Below, one piece after another: positions 1 through 12,154 of a stretch of 64,000 bases of DNA. Under the pieces are notes generated by a model. It was not told where the DNA came from. It saw only the letters and a program-made list of their open reading frames with translations, and ran no database searches. Source of the stretch: Reticulitermes speratus (taxonomy: Eukaryota > Arthropoda > Insecta > Blattodea > Rhinotermitidae); the NCBI GenBank assembly GCA_021186555.1, contig JAJKFL010000005.1, positions 19,532,635-19,596,634 of the forward strand, given 5' to 3'. The position numbers were made by a program, and so were the translations under genes. Numbering within the stretch: position 1 is the first letter of the stretch; the number at the start of each line of letters is the position of its first letter.

Positions 1-1899
1 ATGGAATGGTATAAACTGCAAAATTTACACAACGTTGGAACAGATGGGATGTGACAATTTTGATACCGTGAGAAATAAAATTGATAAAATCCCTTTCATG
101 CACTGTCCTGTCTTCGTGAGGCCGAACTGGGTGAATTTTATATTTCCCTGTCAGTGTAACCGCTACAAAATTTCTAAGTGATTGTCCTAGATCATATATG
201 AGAAACATGAAACATAAAGACTAAACCAGCCTACGGGCTAAGTTTATAAATAATTTGATTTTAATTCTCTTCTACGTTTCTGACTTAATTTGCAGGACAA
301 TATTTAGTTTATTCAGAAAAGAAGAATATAGGCTATATTAAATGCTGGGATAATTAAGTTTTTCAGAGTTAGTAATTTGATTGGAGAGGCCACGTGGAAG
401 ACCTCAGCCTAAACGGTAGGAAAATATTATAACCCAGCCTTAATAGTGTGGTAGGATGACCAAGGATACGTTCAGGATAAGAGCCATTGTTGAGGTTTGT
501 GAACACGATAATTCACTTTCCGCTTCCATGAACAGTAAGGAAGTTCTTTACTATCTCAACGAATAGTAGAACCTGAAGCAAAAGTTTACTCCATGGAGTT
601 ATGCAGTTACTAGCTGGCTTCGCAACGGGAACACGAACGTCGGATCGTAGCTCTTAGAATTGTTCGGATTTCACGACGTTCTCCATTAGTTTCGTGGTCA
701 GTGCAAGGATTAACTGGAGAACGTTAAATACAAAACGTAAGGCAAGACATCACGTTTTCCCTGTTTCATTGTGTCTCTTCATACTTATGACCACTGTCCC
801 TTCGCGAAGCAGCGTCCGCGCTTTCGAGCGCCACGTCAGACGGGTAGCACTCAGCGTTAATAGCCCTGGCGCCAGCGGATATGACGTATTAGTCACTGCC
901 TGCAATATTCTTCTTCGCCAGTGTCAGGACAGAAACTGTGAGCTCACACTTATGGGATCACAAAACCGTGCTCTTACACCACTTGACTTTGTGGACAGTG
1001 AATGAAACGAGAACACGATATTTTATTAATACTCATAAAATGGCTATTTTAAGCACCATTAAAGAGGTAGGAAGAACGTTTTTATTACGGAACATTTTTA
1101 CGAAATTTCAAGTGAAACAAGTGCCGTGCTCTTCGACCACATTGACCCTCGGAAATAGCAATAGTACAGTATTTTTGCTAACCTCGCAGCCCCTGTTGCC
1201 AGCATAATCCCAGATTAATTACTGCTCACAACGTGTGCAGATACATGCAAGGAGAAACACATCTCTGAATGTTTTTGTGAGCTCAAATATAAAGAAGAAA
1301 ATAAAATGGAATAACAAAGTTATCTAAAACTTTAGAATCTCCAAAGATATTTGAATAGATTATGGATGTTTCTTTTGTTCTGAAGAAATGCCCGAATTCC
1401 AATGAGTGAATGTTTATGGGGATGCTGGATCGATTGAGACTTTGTTTTTCTCTGGGCTTGTTTGCTGAATATAATGGCGTCTTCTTTGTAGACCCTAACA
1501 TTTGCAGTAAACATGAAAATGTAGTTGAAGAATTCAAACATCCATCAGACTGCGTAAAGAGTTGAAGAACTTTGTTCATCATATGTTTAACAAGAAGCGA
1601 GGAAATTCCGCTTAAGGATTTACATCAGTGGAATAACGTCTCTTTGGATTTATAATCACAATACTTATGCTGTTTTGTTTATATTTTATTATAAACTGAA
1701 TAGTTTGCGACGTATCTTTTGTGATGATGATTTTACAGTAATAAAATATTCTCAGTAGATAAATAAGCTATTTTTTTCGAAATTACATATAATTATACAC
1801 GTCTATACGTCTGCCTTCCACTGATAAACTGAAATATGTATATAAAATAAGTATGTTTAAAACAATTGCATTTATTTAAACATTTCTTATGGTTTAAAG
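1..1899. other. Non-coding DNA, no recognised feature
   Basis: AT-rich sequence. The longest open frames (103 codons at 694-1005 and 89 codons at 938-1207) have no motif, no plausible splice context and no codon pattern that I recognise. I call nothing here. Confidence 0.5.
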
Positions 1900-2641
1900 C
1901 ATGGTTTCTTCAACTGTGGTACGCGTATTACTACTGGTATATCAGTAATTGTTTACTGGTACTCGCTTTAATAAAAAATCGAAATATATAAAGGTAACAT
2001 TTTAAAAAATGAATACAAAATAAGACACATATACGCAGCGCTGCTGGCAACATTGTACAGGATGCGGGAATATAATATGACGATTTTCAGATCGCTGTTT
2101 TGATGAATTGCTTTAAATATATGAAACAAACACCTTACGCAGTAGCAGTAGCAATAGTAAAATGCCATTGAATGAATACTTTTTGTTTTTTGATAATTAC
2201 ATCTCCTGAGGTGCCTAGCAGGCATGCAGAACCTTCCTGTAACTGTGACTGGAAATTAAACTTAACCTTGCCGCAAACGCACATCAGTGCCTCTAATCTT
2301 GACCCTGGTGTGCTCTTTCACCCCTTAACATGCCACAAAAGAATGTGATGATAATCAGAACTCAACTGCAATTAACGTACTGCAACGTCGGGGTTATATT
2401 TTGGGCTTTTGTGCAGTTATGGTTAATTTAAGTTGTGTTTCATATATTGAAACCAATTCATCAAAACAGCGATCTGAAAATCGTCACGTTCTGTTGCTGC
2501 ATTCTGTATAATGCATTTCCGCTGTCAGCCAGTCTTTCCAATTTCGGATCTTTATCTAAGTACACAAAATATGTAGGTGGTATAGTGAAATTATTAAATT
2601 CCATTTAGTGGTACGCGAGCGAAAATATTTGACAACCCCTG
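1900..2641. mobile_element. Old non-autonomous hAT-like element
   Basis: The left end begins CATGGTTTCTTCAACTGTGG and continues into GTACGCG. The right end, read on the minus strand, begins CAGGGGTTGTCAAA and reaches CGCGTACC. Both resemble the common hAT terminus of the form CAGTGGTTCTCAACCTGTGG with GTACGCG following. The 8-bp flanks GTTTAAAG (1892-1899) and CTCTAAGT (2642-2649) share only four positions, so the target duplication is weak. The interior has no transposase frame and is dominated by a long subterminal inverted repeat. The degraded ends suggest an old copy. The hAT assignment rests on the ends only. Confidence 0.5.
2041..2532. repeat. Long inverted repeat inside the hAT-like element
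   Basis: The arm at about 2041-2131 is the reverse complement of about 2435-2532. The core is a perfect 32-bp match (2079-2110 against 2454-2485), and weaker similarity continues on both sides. About 300 bp separate the arms, so a transcript could fold into a long hairpin. The exact core is much better preserved than the element ends. Confidence 0.8.
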
Positions 2642-2649
2642 CTCTAAGT

Positions 2650-5400
2650 AGGAAGAGTTTTGTCACCGTTTCCTAAACTCTGTAATGGATTTAATTCTGT
2701 GTCTTTTGCATCTAGAATGAATGACCTAGGTTCACTTCCATTCTCAAACAACTTTTTCTTTCTACATGGAAATATATTTTTTAATCTTGTTTAGATAAGT
2801 GGAGAAATTATTGGTTGATTTTCAGGAACTAATCATGAAAAGAGGGTAAGATGAACACACGTATGTCAAAGACATGAAAATTTATTTCCAATTTTTATAT
2901 CCTGCATAACACAGAGGATCATCTCTTACCATATGAACTTTGTATGGTGCGATGTTGATGTATATAGCAGTCTTTCTTACTTTAGGCAGGCTTTACTTTT
3001 GGTGAAGAACACATGTAGCTGCGAATAGAGTATTTATGTACTGAAGAACCCAGTAGTCTAAGGAAGTAGAAAAGTAATTTGACGTATGTGTACATTTATT
3101 TATAGACAGATAATCGCCTTTTTTAGGTTTTTATAAGCCGCGATGCCTAGAAACGTTTCCTAGAAGATTTTGGAAAAATTGAGTGTATCATGATGGTGTA
3201 AATTTAAGGATCATATATTTTTACGTAATTGAATATGGCTAGCAGCTCACTTGACAGTTCTTAGTAACCAGTGACTCAGACTCGATCATAAAGTTGTACG
3301 ACCGGAAAGGGAGAGAGATTATTGCTGAGCTGTTTCAACCAAACCCCTTACATAAATCAAGCTCTTGATAATTCTTCTGTCACTGGCACAAACTCTTTTC
3401 CTCGCAAGAAACCCGACTTGCTTTTACACTAAAGTCGCTTGTAGAGAGAGAACAAGAACGAAAGAATTCCCGAAAGGACACCTGCGCTCCTCGCTCATGA
3501 AAATTTTCTACCTTCCCCTCAATAGTGAATGTTTTAAATGGTGACGTTGGCGGGCAGCTGGACCCAATTTCAGTTGGCTTTGTCCTAACTGTTGATAGAC
3601 TGAGGCTGCAGCTCAGGATTATGACTCCAAGAGAGAGGAAATGGATGTGGAAACAGCACTGGCTCAGAGAAATTGTAGGGGAGATTATCTAACGCTAGGA
3701 TAGCAGGAATATTTCAAACTAAATGGCACACACAAACCCAGTAGCGCTGTACAATTTTTCGGTGTGGTCGCGGAATTGTAATAATATTTTCGCTGGCTCA
3801 GCGCATTTTTACTGTATCTGAGCAGCCCGCAGATATTGTCCGTTTCAAATCACTGTCGTGATGGCTGTATAAACAGCTACCTTTGGTATGAAATAACAGT
3901 GTTCATGACAGATCCAACCGTGGGTCCACTACACACAGCCTTACTTTTTTGTTATTTTTCCAGCTTTATCATATTTTACGTACTGCGTGACTGGGAACCC
4001 AATGAGACGATTTCGTGTTTATAGAATTTGGAGTTTCAGAGCGTTACTCAGGCCATGAGAACCATTTCCGCTAAACTAAACTCTCACACTATTAAGTAAG
4101 TTTGCATTGTATTTTAGCCAAGAAACATACTCTATTTTTTTTTTTTACATTTAGGATAAGCTGGCATTGAATTATCTAGTCAAGAGATGACTTGTATAAA
4201 ACCTGAAGATCCACCACTCTGCTAAAAATAACGTTTCACTGGGCCAGATAAAACAAATGAAAACCGTCAAACCGCATTTTTGTGATCAGTTTTAATAATA
4301 TTCTCTCGTATAAGCTTTGCCTTCAAAGTGATTTCTTTGCTTCAGGTCGTCCTAGTAAGCTCTTCCACGTATTCATCTCTCCGTTGCATGCTGCATAACC
4401 AATCTACATCAGATTCTTCTTTCAGAAAAGGAGTTTTCTATGTTCTGCAGTCGTTTAAAGTACATGCAAAGAGAAGCATATCTTTGAAGTACACGCAGCA
4501 TTGACTGTCGTATATTCTGACGACATCGTCGAGATATGAACTGGTAAATACATCGGTAGACTTAAGGGTAAGAGACGCTCGTATAAGTGTGAGACGTCAT
4601 GCTCTGATAATATAAAATGTAACGTGAGATATTAGATTCATTTTACGAAGTAAAAGCAGGTGACATCTACTAGATGTTTGTGATGATTTCCAAATTTGCT
4701 CATTCTTAGACTCTGTTCCCGGTTTCCGTGCAAAAAAGACCATGAAGACGAGCAGTGTCTCTCTTTTTCCGTGATGTGTCTGCACACATACATTTACAGA
4801 AAGACTTGGCTGTGGAGACGACGGAAAATCTAGCGTGACATCAGACGGACATATGGTTTCACATGTCTGCCGATATGATGCGCTCTGTCTTCAGTTTCTT
4901 CACCTGTCTTCGCTTTTACTTTCGCTTTGTAATGCAAAACTTTTAGGATAGGAAAAAATGTCGTTTCTAGGCTGCTTAAACTAGCTTTCACTTTGAAATG
5001 TACTTTCATTCACAGAATCTACGCAACACCCAGACCAAAACCAAACAAACTATCGTTCTGTAGGAAGTAATAGAGCCCTTCAACGACTGCCGTAACAAAT
5101 GATATCGAAGCATCAAGAATGTTTATAGTCAGTGACCTCGAAATATTTTTATTCGTGTACTAAAAAGAGCTGCAAATTTTACCTGATCTTATTTATAAGA
5201 CAAATAGAGCTACTTGCAGAATTGAAACGTCTGAAGTAGTTACGCTTAATGAAATGTCACGTTGTATTATAAAGAACCATAAAAACAAAATTCGAATGTG
5301 TTTCTTACTACTCAATTTACAGAGAATGTAATTACTTTGCTTATAGCATGTGCGAATATTATATATACGTTCAGATTGTTAAGAATATAAAGCAATAGTT
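2650..5400. other. Non-coding DNA, no recognised feature
   Basis: No open frame over about 62 codons, no terminal repeats and no tandem array seen. The region around 3300-3600 is somewhat richer in G+C but shows no coding pattern. Confidence 0.5.
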
Positions 5401-5407
5401 CCGGGCA

Positions 5408-5735
5408 TTACACACACATACATACAGATACACATGCATGCACACATATACATACACGGATGCATGCATGCCTGCATACACATGCTTACATATATACATA
5501 CACATATATACATACATGCAGGCATGCATATACGTACATACATATATACGTACTTACATATATATATACATGTACATACATATACTGAACCTGTCTTTGT
5601 ATCGAATGATATGCGTGCATGCGTGGATACGTGGATACATACACATAAATACATACTTGTTTGCGTGCATGCTTGCGCACATGTATACTTATACATACGT
5701 ACATACATACATATAAGTATACATACACACATACG
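5408..5735. repeat. Degenerate CATA/TACA microsatellite
   Basis: About 330 bp of imperfect ACAT/CATA/TGCA tetranucleotide repeats, interrupted by a less repetitive block near 5585-5640. The 4-bp period and lack of stops make overlapping open frames of 80-128 codons on both strands. Their Cys/Tyr/Met/His-rich translations are artefacts of the repeat. Confidence 0.95.
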
Positions 5736-5744
5736 TAATATGCA

Positions 5745-6780
5745 TAATGTATATATACTCAACATTTTTTAAGTTTTGTGCTTGATTAAGTTAAATAGAC
5801 TTAACTTTACGTTATTTTTATGTATGATACATACTGATTCTTTAAATTATCTCTGAAAAGAGCATTAAAATAAAGATTAACTTGAATTTGATATTTTCTT
5901 TCGTACAAAATGAGATATTACTGTCATTACTTTACACCGAGACACCATAAACTAAAAGACTAAATCATACAGCAGTGTTTCTCAGAATCTGATGATCATT
6001 TAACCAAGCAAATTTCCCTATGGTTTTGGATCCCGTAGTTTCGTTATAGTGTTCACAGTTAGCCTCCACTACTTTCCTCAATGAGCCAGTTGAACCCATT
6101 GCATGTAATTACGCCCAGTTTGATTAAAATCTTTTATAACTACATAGTGGCATCTGCACCTAAGTTACGTCATACACTGTTCTCGCGAAATGTTGGCGTG
6201 CATAGTAAAATTCCATATCTAAATAAACACATAAGACTAAAATGCTTGAAAATTCAGTTTGCCTGCTAATGGAAAATTTCAAGTATGTAAATCTGTGTAT
6301 GCTGTACTCTGGTGTTGTAAGTGCTAAAGCTGTAATTCATTTGTAAATTGTTGCCTGTGGAAGGAATGATGATGAAGGAAGGTAACGCCACACAAGATTT
6401 AATAAGGTATACAGACAAATGCAGATCCTAGGAGTGCATTATCCGTCATTATGGAGTCCGGATAAGAGGAATCAACACTGCTACAACGCCGTCCACCTCC
6501 CCATCTTCAAAACTAGTGTAGAGTTCGATGACGCGCAGACAGCAAGTTCGGGTTCTGCGAAACAGGCACGAAAGGCATATTGGAGGCTGACTGCACGTCA
6601 CAGTGTACTAAAGCGAAACGTTTGCTTCATAACCTTTGATCTGTTTGTGCAGAATTGCAAATACAAGTTCGAATCTAGCCACAAATTCTTCCTACTTTCA
6701 TTGCTTACTTAATGATGCCGTGTCGGTTTTGTAATATAGTATGTTTGTGGTCATCTGTGTTGTGAAAACACACCGACGTT
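5745..6780. other. Non-coding DNA, no recognised feature
   Basis: A 97-codon open frame at 6419-6712 has no recognisable motif. Nothing else noted. Confidence 0.45.
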
Positions 6781-6784
6781 TACG

Positions 6785-6820
6785 TGCAATAAATACGTTT
6801 CGGCGGAAGATGGTGCCTTA
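6785..6820 (-). other. Decayed hammerhead-like hairpin remnant
   Basis: On the minus strand the tract contains GGCACCATCTTCCGCC followed by GAAACGTAT. This resembles the stem II, GAA and short stem III order of the better copies at 41.6 and 27.0 kb, but the CTGANGA box is replaced by a GATTAA-like sequence. Kept only because it shares the CCGCCGAAAC string with 46.2 kb. Confidence 0.25.
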
Positions 6821-6824
6821 ATCT

Positions 6825-8085
6825 CCTGGGTCGAAATATGTAAGGTGATAGTGCAATGGGTTGAGCTATGTAGACAGATGACATCTACAATTAGTTCCGT
6901 GAGATGGAGAAGGAGTTACAACGCGGTACGAGCCAATAAAAACAGTGAATAAGAAATGTGATAAACTAAGAAACATAATGACCATTTTGAAGGCAGCAAT
7001 ATATTGTCAGAGGAAGGAATATCGACAGTAAACGCGACCACATGTGGGGACATAGCGAAGTTGCATAGCCTCGAACCCAAAAACAAAAGTTGAGGAATTT
7101 TTAATTAAAAGTAGGTCTATTATATTCTGGGGGTGAATGGAGATGTTTGAAACAACCGCATATATATAAACAAACGTCGAGGTAAATAGTTGAGAAATTT
7201 AGTTTGCTGTACAGGAAAATGCCTTGTCTATTGCACAAGGGCGGTAAAGTATTCTGAACTGAATAGTATGAAGACTTTTCTGATTTTAATCCCCTATTAA
7301 TTTCGTCATGAACGTCATTTTGGTTTGTTACTGTCGTTGCCAGAAACTTTTTAACTCCTCATTTTGTAATATGTGTAGAGCATAAGAAGAGATAGTAGTT
7401 TTATTACTGCAATAGTGAAACGATGAAAGGGCGGTGAGAGCCTCCATTTGCTTTCATGACGTTCCATAAAATGGAAGCTTCCATTTGTTGTTACATATTG
7501 TATCAAAAACCATTTCATTATTCCTACTCCTTCATAGTCTCCTCACCCAGCAGGACTGATGATTCCTCCGCTCACAGGTAATATTCTCCTCTCTTTGTCT
7601 TTCATATTTTCACGCATGGAGCCCTAATAAGCACTGCCTCTACTGCCTTCCTTCTATCATGCTGTTGCTGTCTTAGTGGAGGAACAAGAGTCGACATGAC
7701 CTTAGTGCCTTCAGGCATATTCTTCCTCAACTACGAAGGGGATAAAAGCAATATTAGGATAGGCATTTCAAACAAAGCGTCATGCGAAATGAATTAAAGG
7801 GTAAGGTTTGTATTTTATGTGAAAATAAGCTACATCCGTAGAGTTGTGTACGTTTGGTATAAATATTAATAACACAGAGTGCAGTGTTGTCAAAGATGTC
7901 TTATGTCTACGGAAAACTCTGATACGGTTTCGAATCCAGCCTATAACACAGATGTTGGAACATATTTTGCTGCCGCCAGTTACATTATTCGTTGCTAACT
8001 ATCTGACAGATATGAAGGTTAAGTAATGGGCTACCCCGTAATAGGCACGCAACACAAGAGAGATGGCGTAACGCTCATGAATGTG
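6825..8085. other. Non-coding DNA, no recognised feature
   Basis: No supported gene or repeat. The 60-codon open frame at 7844-8026 is not convincing. Confidence 0.45.
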
Positions 8086-8089
8086 GCGC

Positions 8090-8315
8090 AACAGTCCAAC
8101 TCGGCCCTGGGCCGCCTCCTTTTTGAGGTTCCTCGATCACACATAATTAGACACACGCATCTAGTAGGATTTGTCTGAACGAGTGATCAGCCTGTCGCAG
8201 AGACCGCTACCTACACAACATACACAAGTGACGGTTGTTCGAACCCGCGATCCCAGCAATCGAGCGGCCGCAGACCTACGCCTTAGACGGCACAGCCGCC
8301 GGAATCGGCATGTGG
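8090..8315 (-). mobile_element. tRNA-derived SINE, minus strand
   Basis: Read on the minus strand, a tRNA-like head carries an A-box-like TGTGCCGTCTAAGGCG (8279-8294) and a strong B box GCGGGTTCGAACAACC (8233-8248). The spacing is normal for an internal Pol III promoter. The two ~70-codon open frames on opposite strands here arise from this GC-rich head and are not genes. The downstream body (toward 8090) is richer in G+C than its surroundings, but its end is uncertain. It does not match the body of the other SINEs in the window. Confidence 0.55.
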
Positions 8316-8319
8316 TAGA

Positions 8320-9275
8320 TTTACCTTGCTTAAAATCTTGCCAGTTAGCAAGTTGTGTACATAAGCGCGACTGACTCAAGGTCAGTCATTAAAAATGATT
8401 TTGTCATAACGCTTGATAGGTGCATGATTTTGCAATTATGAATAGTGTTGTTAAATAGCCAGCAAGTCAGTCAGATAAATATTTAAAAATGACGCCCCCA
8501 GAAACGTGGTGACTTCGATTATGCGAATCCGGGGAGCTCGAAAAACGTTGAAAAATTTGAAAGCGATTCATTAGAGCGGATACGTGCCATAAAATGATAG
8601 TTATCAATGCTAGTCTGAGATTCGTAAACAACCCCTGCCGAAATTCAGCATCTCGCAACCTCTAATTCACGGCCCTGTGAAACGACTGTGTTTTTATGAG
8701 ACCCTTGACATATCTCTTAAACTGTGCATTAAAAACCAGTCTACAATTCTGATCATTAGTAGCATGTTTGAATGCGGTGTTTATGTACAGTGTAGGAATG
8801 CACAATATTGTGTGGTACTGAAATTGAACAACCGTCATAATTACTCACATTGAACATTCCTAATTAAAAATCGTGTAGAGGGCCTCTTATATACGAACGC
8901 CAGACTTCCTCTGCGTGTAACGCTCAAACGTCTAAACTACAATTTCCGTGGTTACGGGAGAGTATTCTTTCTTTCCATTGTTTTCCCGCACTTACTGCAG
9001 ATAATTTTGGATATGAAAGTGACGATTGCTTGACACACTGATTCAAACGTAAATCGAAAATTAAACTTAATATCAGTGCAGTACTCTTGGTTGAGCTTAT
9101 TGTTTAAGTAAAAGTGTATGAAGAGAGCATTAATATTTGCATAATGAAATACTGAAATGGGTAAACATGAATTAAAGAAAGTGTAACCCTTAGATATCTT
9201 CTCGGCCAGTGATTGTTTTTCACCGTAACTGTTTAAATAAACGTTTATATGAAGATAGTTAACCCCTGGCTGTCG
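8320..9275. other. Non-coding DNA, no recognised feature
   Basis: AT-rich; no supported gene or repeat. Confidence 0.45.
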
Positions 9276-9279
9276 TCCC

Positions 9280-9388
9280 CGGTATTTATTCTTTACGTGA
9301 TATCTCTGTACTGTATATTTATTATTTACGTGATATATCTGTACTGCACAGAGATATCATATCATATCATATCAGAGATATCAGAGAT
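9280..9388. repeat. Short tandem duplication and ATATC repeats
   Basis: Two copies of a roughly 36-bp unit containing TTTACGTGATAT and CTGTACTG lie side by side at about 9281-9345. They are followed by ATATC repeats and GAGATATCAGAG, which are partly the inverse of the unit's GATATCTC. Confidence 0.7.
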
Positions 9389-9389
9389 T

Positions 9390-10420
9390 TTATGTTTATG
9401 TAACATATTTTATGCAAATAACCTATAATGGAAAACTGATTATGGTGTGCGTGAAAGGTCTGTGTGTAAGAACTACTGTCTTCAATTATAACAAATGTAA
9501 GTAGACGTAACCTCCTCAAGAAGGCATTCTCGTACTCAATTATAACTTGGATTTAACAAATAAAAACCATATTTATTATTTATTACATTTTTACTGAGAT
9601 AAGCTCCCCTTTTTCACCCCATGCATTTCCTGCAAATAATATAACCATTTCTTTGACGCTACAGGTCAGTACGTTCCAGGACCCTGGCTTTAGGGATCTT
9701 GAAACATATTTTGTAAACATCTGCTACGAATCCTTGGACGAAGGACGGTCGCGTCGCAACGCCCAGCCGCACAGACAAAGACATACACACAAGAATGCAA
9801 CAATACACTTTGGTGGCGCAAGAGTACTACTCGACAAATGCTGCTATACAAATGTTAATTTCATTGTGCATTGTGTTCCTTGAGAGTAAATAATCGTTTG
9901 GCAAAGCAAGAGTTTCTATATTTGCCATTGTGGGAGAACTGACATGAAATAAACGACTTCCTCTTTCTAACCCTTATTTATTCGTGATAAGGATCTTCTT
10001 CCTCCTTCATTCGACGATTTGTAATTCATGGAGTTGAAAAGTAATAGTTAGATGATATAACTGCTTAATTGCCGGTATGAGCGTTAAGATAGCTCTGTGC
10101 TTAATTAAGTTCCATACCACAAATACATGTGGGGGTGTGTAGGTGTAAGTTCACGCTTTCTGAACCTCGACACAAGATGAGATAAGACACCGTCACACTT
10201 CGCCATTTTATTCCTTGAGTAAGAGTTCTCCCGGAAGACATTGCATAGAAGACTGTTTTGGGCCCAAAGCAAGCATGGACACCGTGGAGAAGAGAAAAAT
10301 CTCTACCTCAGCAGTCAATCGACTATGCATTCACTTTCGTCCATCGCGTAAAGTAGTGCCTATATTTTATAAGCTATGCCGGTTCCAATCCATCACGGGC
10401 CTTTTTATAAATTATTATTA
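9390..10420. other. Non-coding DNA, no recognised feature
   Basis: Open frames of 76 codons (9653-9883) and 85 codons (10215-10472, ending in the His-coding CAT repeat) have no recognisable motifs. Confidence 0.45.
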
Positions 10421-10423
10421 TTA

Positions 10424-10470
10424 TCGCCACCACCACCGTCAACATCATCATCATCATCATCATCATCACT
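10424..10470. repeat. (CAC)n then (CAT)n microsatellite
   Basis: Short CAC repeats followed by about nine CAT units, immediately upstream of the 33-bp minisatellite. Confidence 0.9.
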
Positions 10471-10475
10471 GAATT

Positions 10476-10868
10476 GTGTACAATTGTCGAGCTATAAAGA
10501 TCAACATTGGGTACAAATGTCGAGCTATAAAGATCAACATTGGGTACAAATGTCGAGCTATAAAGATCAACATTGGGTACAAATGTCGAGCTATAAAATC
10601 AACATTGGGTACAAACGTCGAGCTATAAAGATCAACATTGGGTACAAATATCGAGCTATAAAGATCAACATTGGGTACAAATGTCGAGATACAAAGATCA
10701 ACATTGGGTACAAATGTCGAGCTATAAAAATCAACATTGTGTACAAATGTCGAGCTGCAAAGATCAACATTGGGTACAAATGTCGAGCTGCAAAGATCAA
10801 CATTGGGTACAAATGTCGAGCTATAAAGATCAACATTGGGTACAAATGTCGAGCTATAAAGATCAACT
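10476..10868. repeat. 33-bp minisatellite, 12 copies
   Basis: Twelve head-to-tail copies of a 33-bp unit containing GTCGAGCTATAAAGATCAAC and ATTGGGTACAAAT. One copy (near 10590) lacks a base and others carry single substitutions, for example GCTGCAAAG in two adjacent copies. Because 33 is a multiple of three and the unit lacks stops in several frames, it creates long repetitive open frames on both strands. These stop just outside the array and should not be called genes. Adjacent copies sharing variants suggest local duplication. Confidence 0.97.
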
Positions 10869-10869
10869 C

Positions 10870-11990
10870 ATTATAAAGTCGTGTAGGACACAGCAGCTTG
10901 TCCGATAATTCTATGAATTTAGCCTTTTCTATGTAAATGTTTGCACATATAACCCCAGCAGACGGACACTTTGCATTCTGTTGAGTGAAGGGTCTGGTCT
11001 GTCAAATTGTCATTTTAGAGAATGTACAGCAAGCACCGTGTCTGCACTGTATGGACGCGCAGATGAGAATACGCGGGAAAAACAGCGTTTACTTCATTGG
11101 ACAGAAGCTTTACTCAGCGGACTATTGTAATATTTCCACGCTAAATAGTCCCCAAAGTCAACTTGGTGCCTATTTATTTGGTGAAATGAAAATTGAAATC
11201 ATTTCTCTTTACCATTTATGCCTTTAAAAATATATGACAGTTCACGTTACATGCGTATAATGGTAACGTATTTGGGGCTGTTATAAATGGCGGGTTTCCA
11301 ACGGATAAATAAAAAAAGAGGTTTATTAGTGTTTGTCAGTGCATTCAGGTGGTGCTGTTGCCTTTCTTTTATGGGCTTTATTTGATGTTAATTTTAGACC
11401 AATATCCAGTAGTTCTATATGTTTATTATGCTAGTTTTTTTTAGCATAAGTTTCCAAGACGGTAACGGCAAAGCAAACAAATACACGCACGAAGGATGAT
11501 CTGAACGCAGACACTCAAGAACGTAAGCTTATGCTAATTTTTTATCACCAGAGTGTAGCAGATTATTGTTTGAAATCAGTTAATAAATCCCTAGAATATT
11601 TGGGAAAATTTGCACATTTATGAATTACAACGTATGAAAGTTGTGTGAAATTAATTACTTAGAAGAAAATATAACCCGAGTAATCTTCCTACAGTTCAGT
11701 GTAGAGTCATACACTTTCCAGCCTAATATGCACAAGTTAAAGATAAAAATCTACAAACCAAATGTACAAAAGTGTATGGCATCTATACATTGTTTCTGTA
11801 AGTGTTAAACCTGGTTTCTTACCTTATGGGAAGAAAATACACTGAAGGTTTAATATTATTCATTGCAAACACTGAAGCTGTTTGTGACAAGGTGGTCAAA
11901 GGAGTGTTCAGACCTGACGTAGAGACAGTAAAAGGAAATTGAATAGAATTACGTAATGGGCAGCTCGTAATTTACTCTTCGAAAACCAGT
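10870..11990. other. Non-coding DNA, no recognised feature
   Basis: An 80-codon open frame at 10985-11227 shows no motif. Confidence 0.45.
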
Positions 11991-11994
11991 GTTA

Positions 11995-12150
11995 GGGTAA
12001 TAATATGAGTATAAAAGAGGGTCAAGTGGAAGGGATACGTAACAGGTAAGAGAAATATAAGAAGTGCTTAAGAAATTTAGGCGGGGAAACCTACCAGATG
12101 GCGTAATATTGTGTATCTTCAACACGTAGGCCGTAAGCGTACAGACTTGA
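11995..12150 (+). pseudogene. Possible LINE 3'-tail fossil
   Basis: In the plus-strand frame starting AAAAGAGGGTCAAG, the translation reads RVKWKGYVTGKRNIRSA, then stops, then AGKPTRWRNI. The order (R-x-K/R-W-x-G-H/Y-V, then GKP, then RW-x-(D)N-I) matches the conserved C-terminal tail of an insect non-LTR reverse transcriptase seen better at 31.0 kb. In-frame stops show it is dead. Short and degraded, so only a moderate call. Confidence 0.4.
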
Positions 12151-12154
12151 CTCA

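Noticed and set aside
5379..5772. Overlapping open frames of 80-128 codons on both strands
   Set aside because: They are translations of the CATA/TACA microsatellite; the Cys/Tyr/Met/His composition follows from the repeat.
5985..6010. CTGATGA as a hammerhead core
   Set aside because: No GAA box or paired stem II follows it.
10476..10868. CRISPR-like regular repeats here and at 48.0 and 63.4 kb
   Set aside because: Units abut head to tail with no unique spacers, and the genome is eukaryotic.
10376..10908. Repetitive proteins of 166, 91 and 75 codons
   Set aside because: Produced by the 33-bp minisatellite, whose length is a multiple of three; three frames are open at once on two strands.
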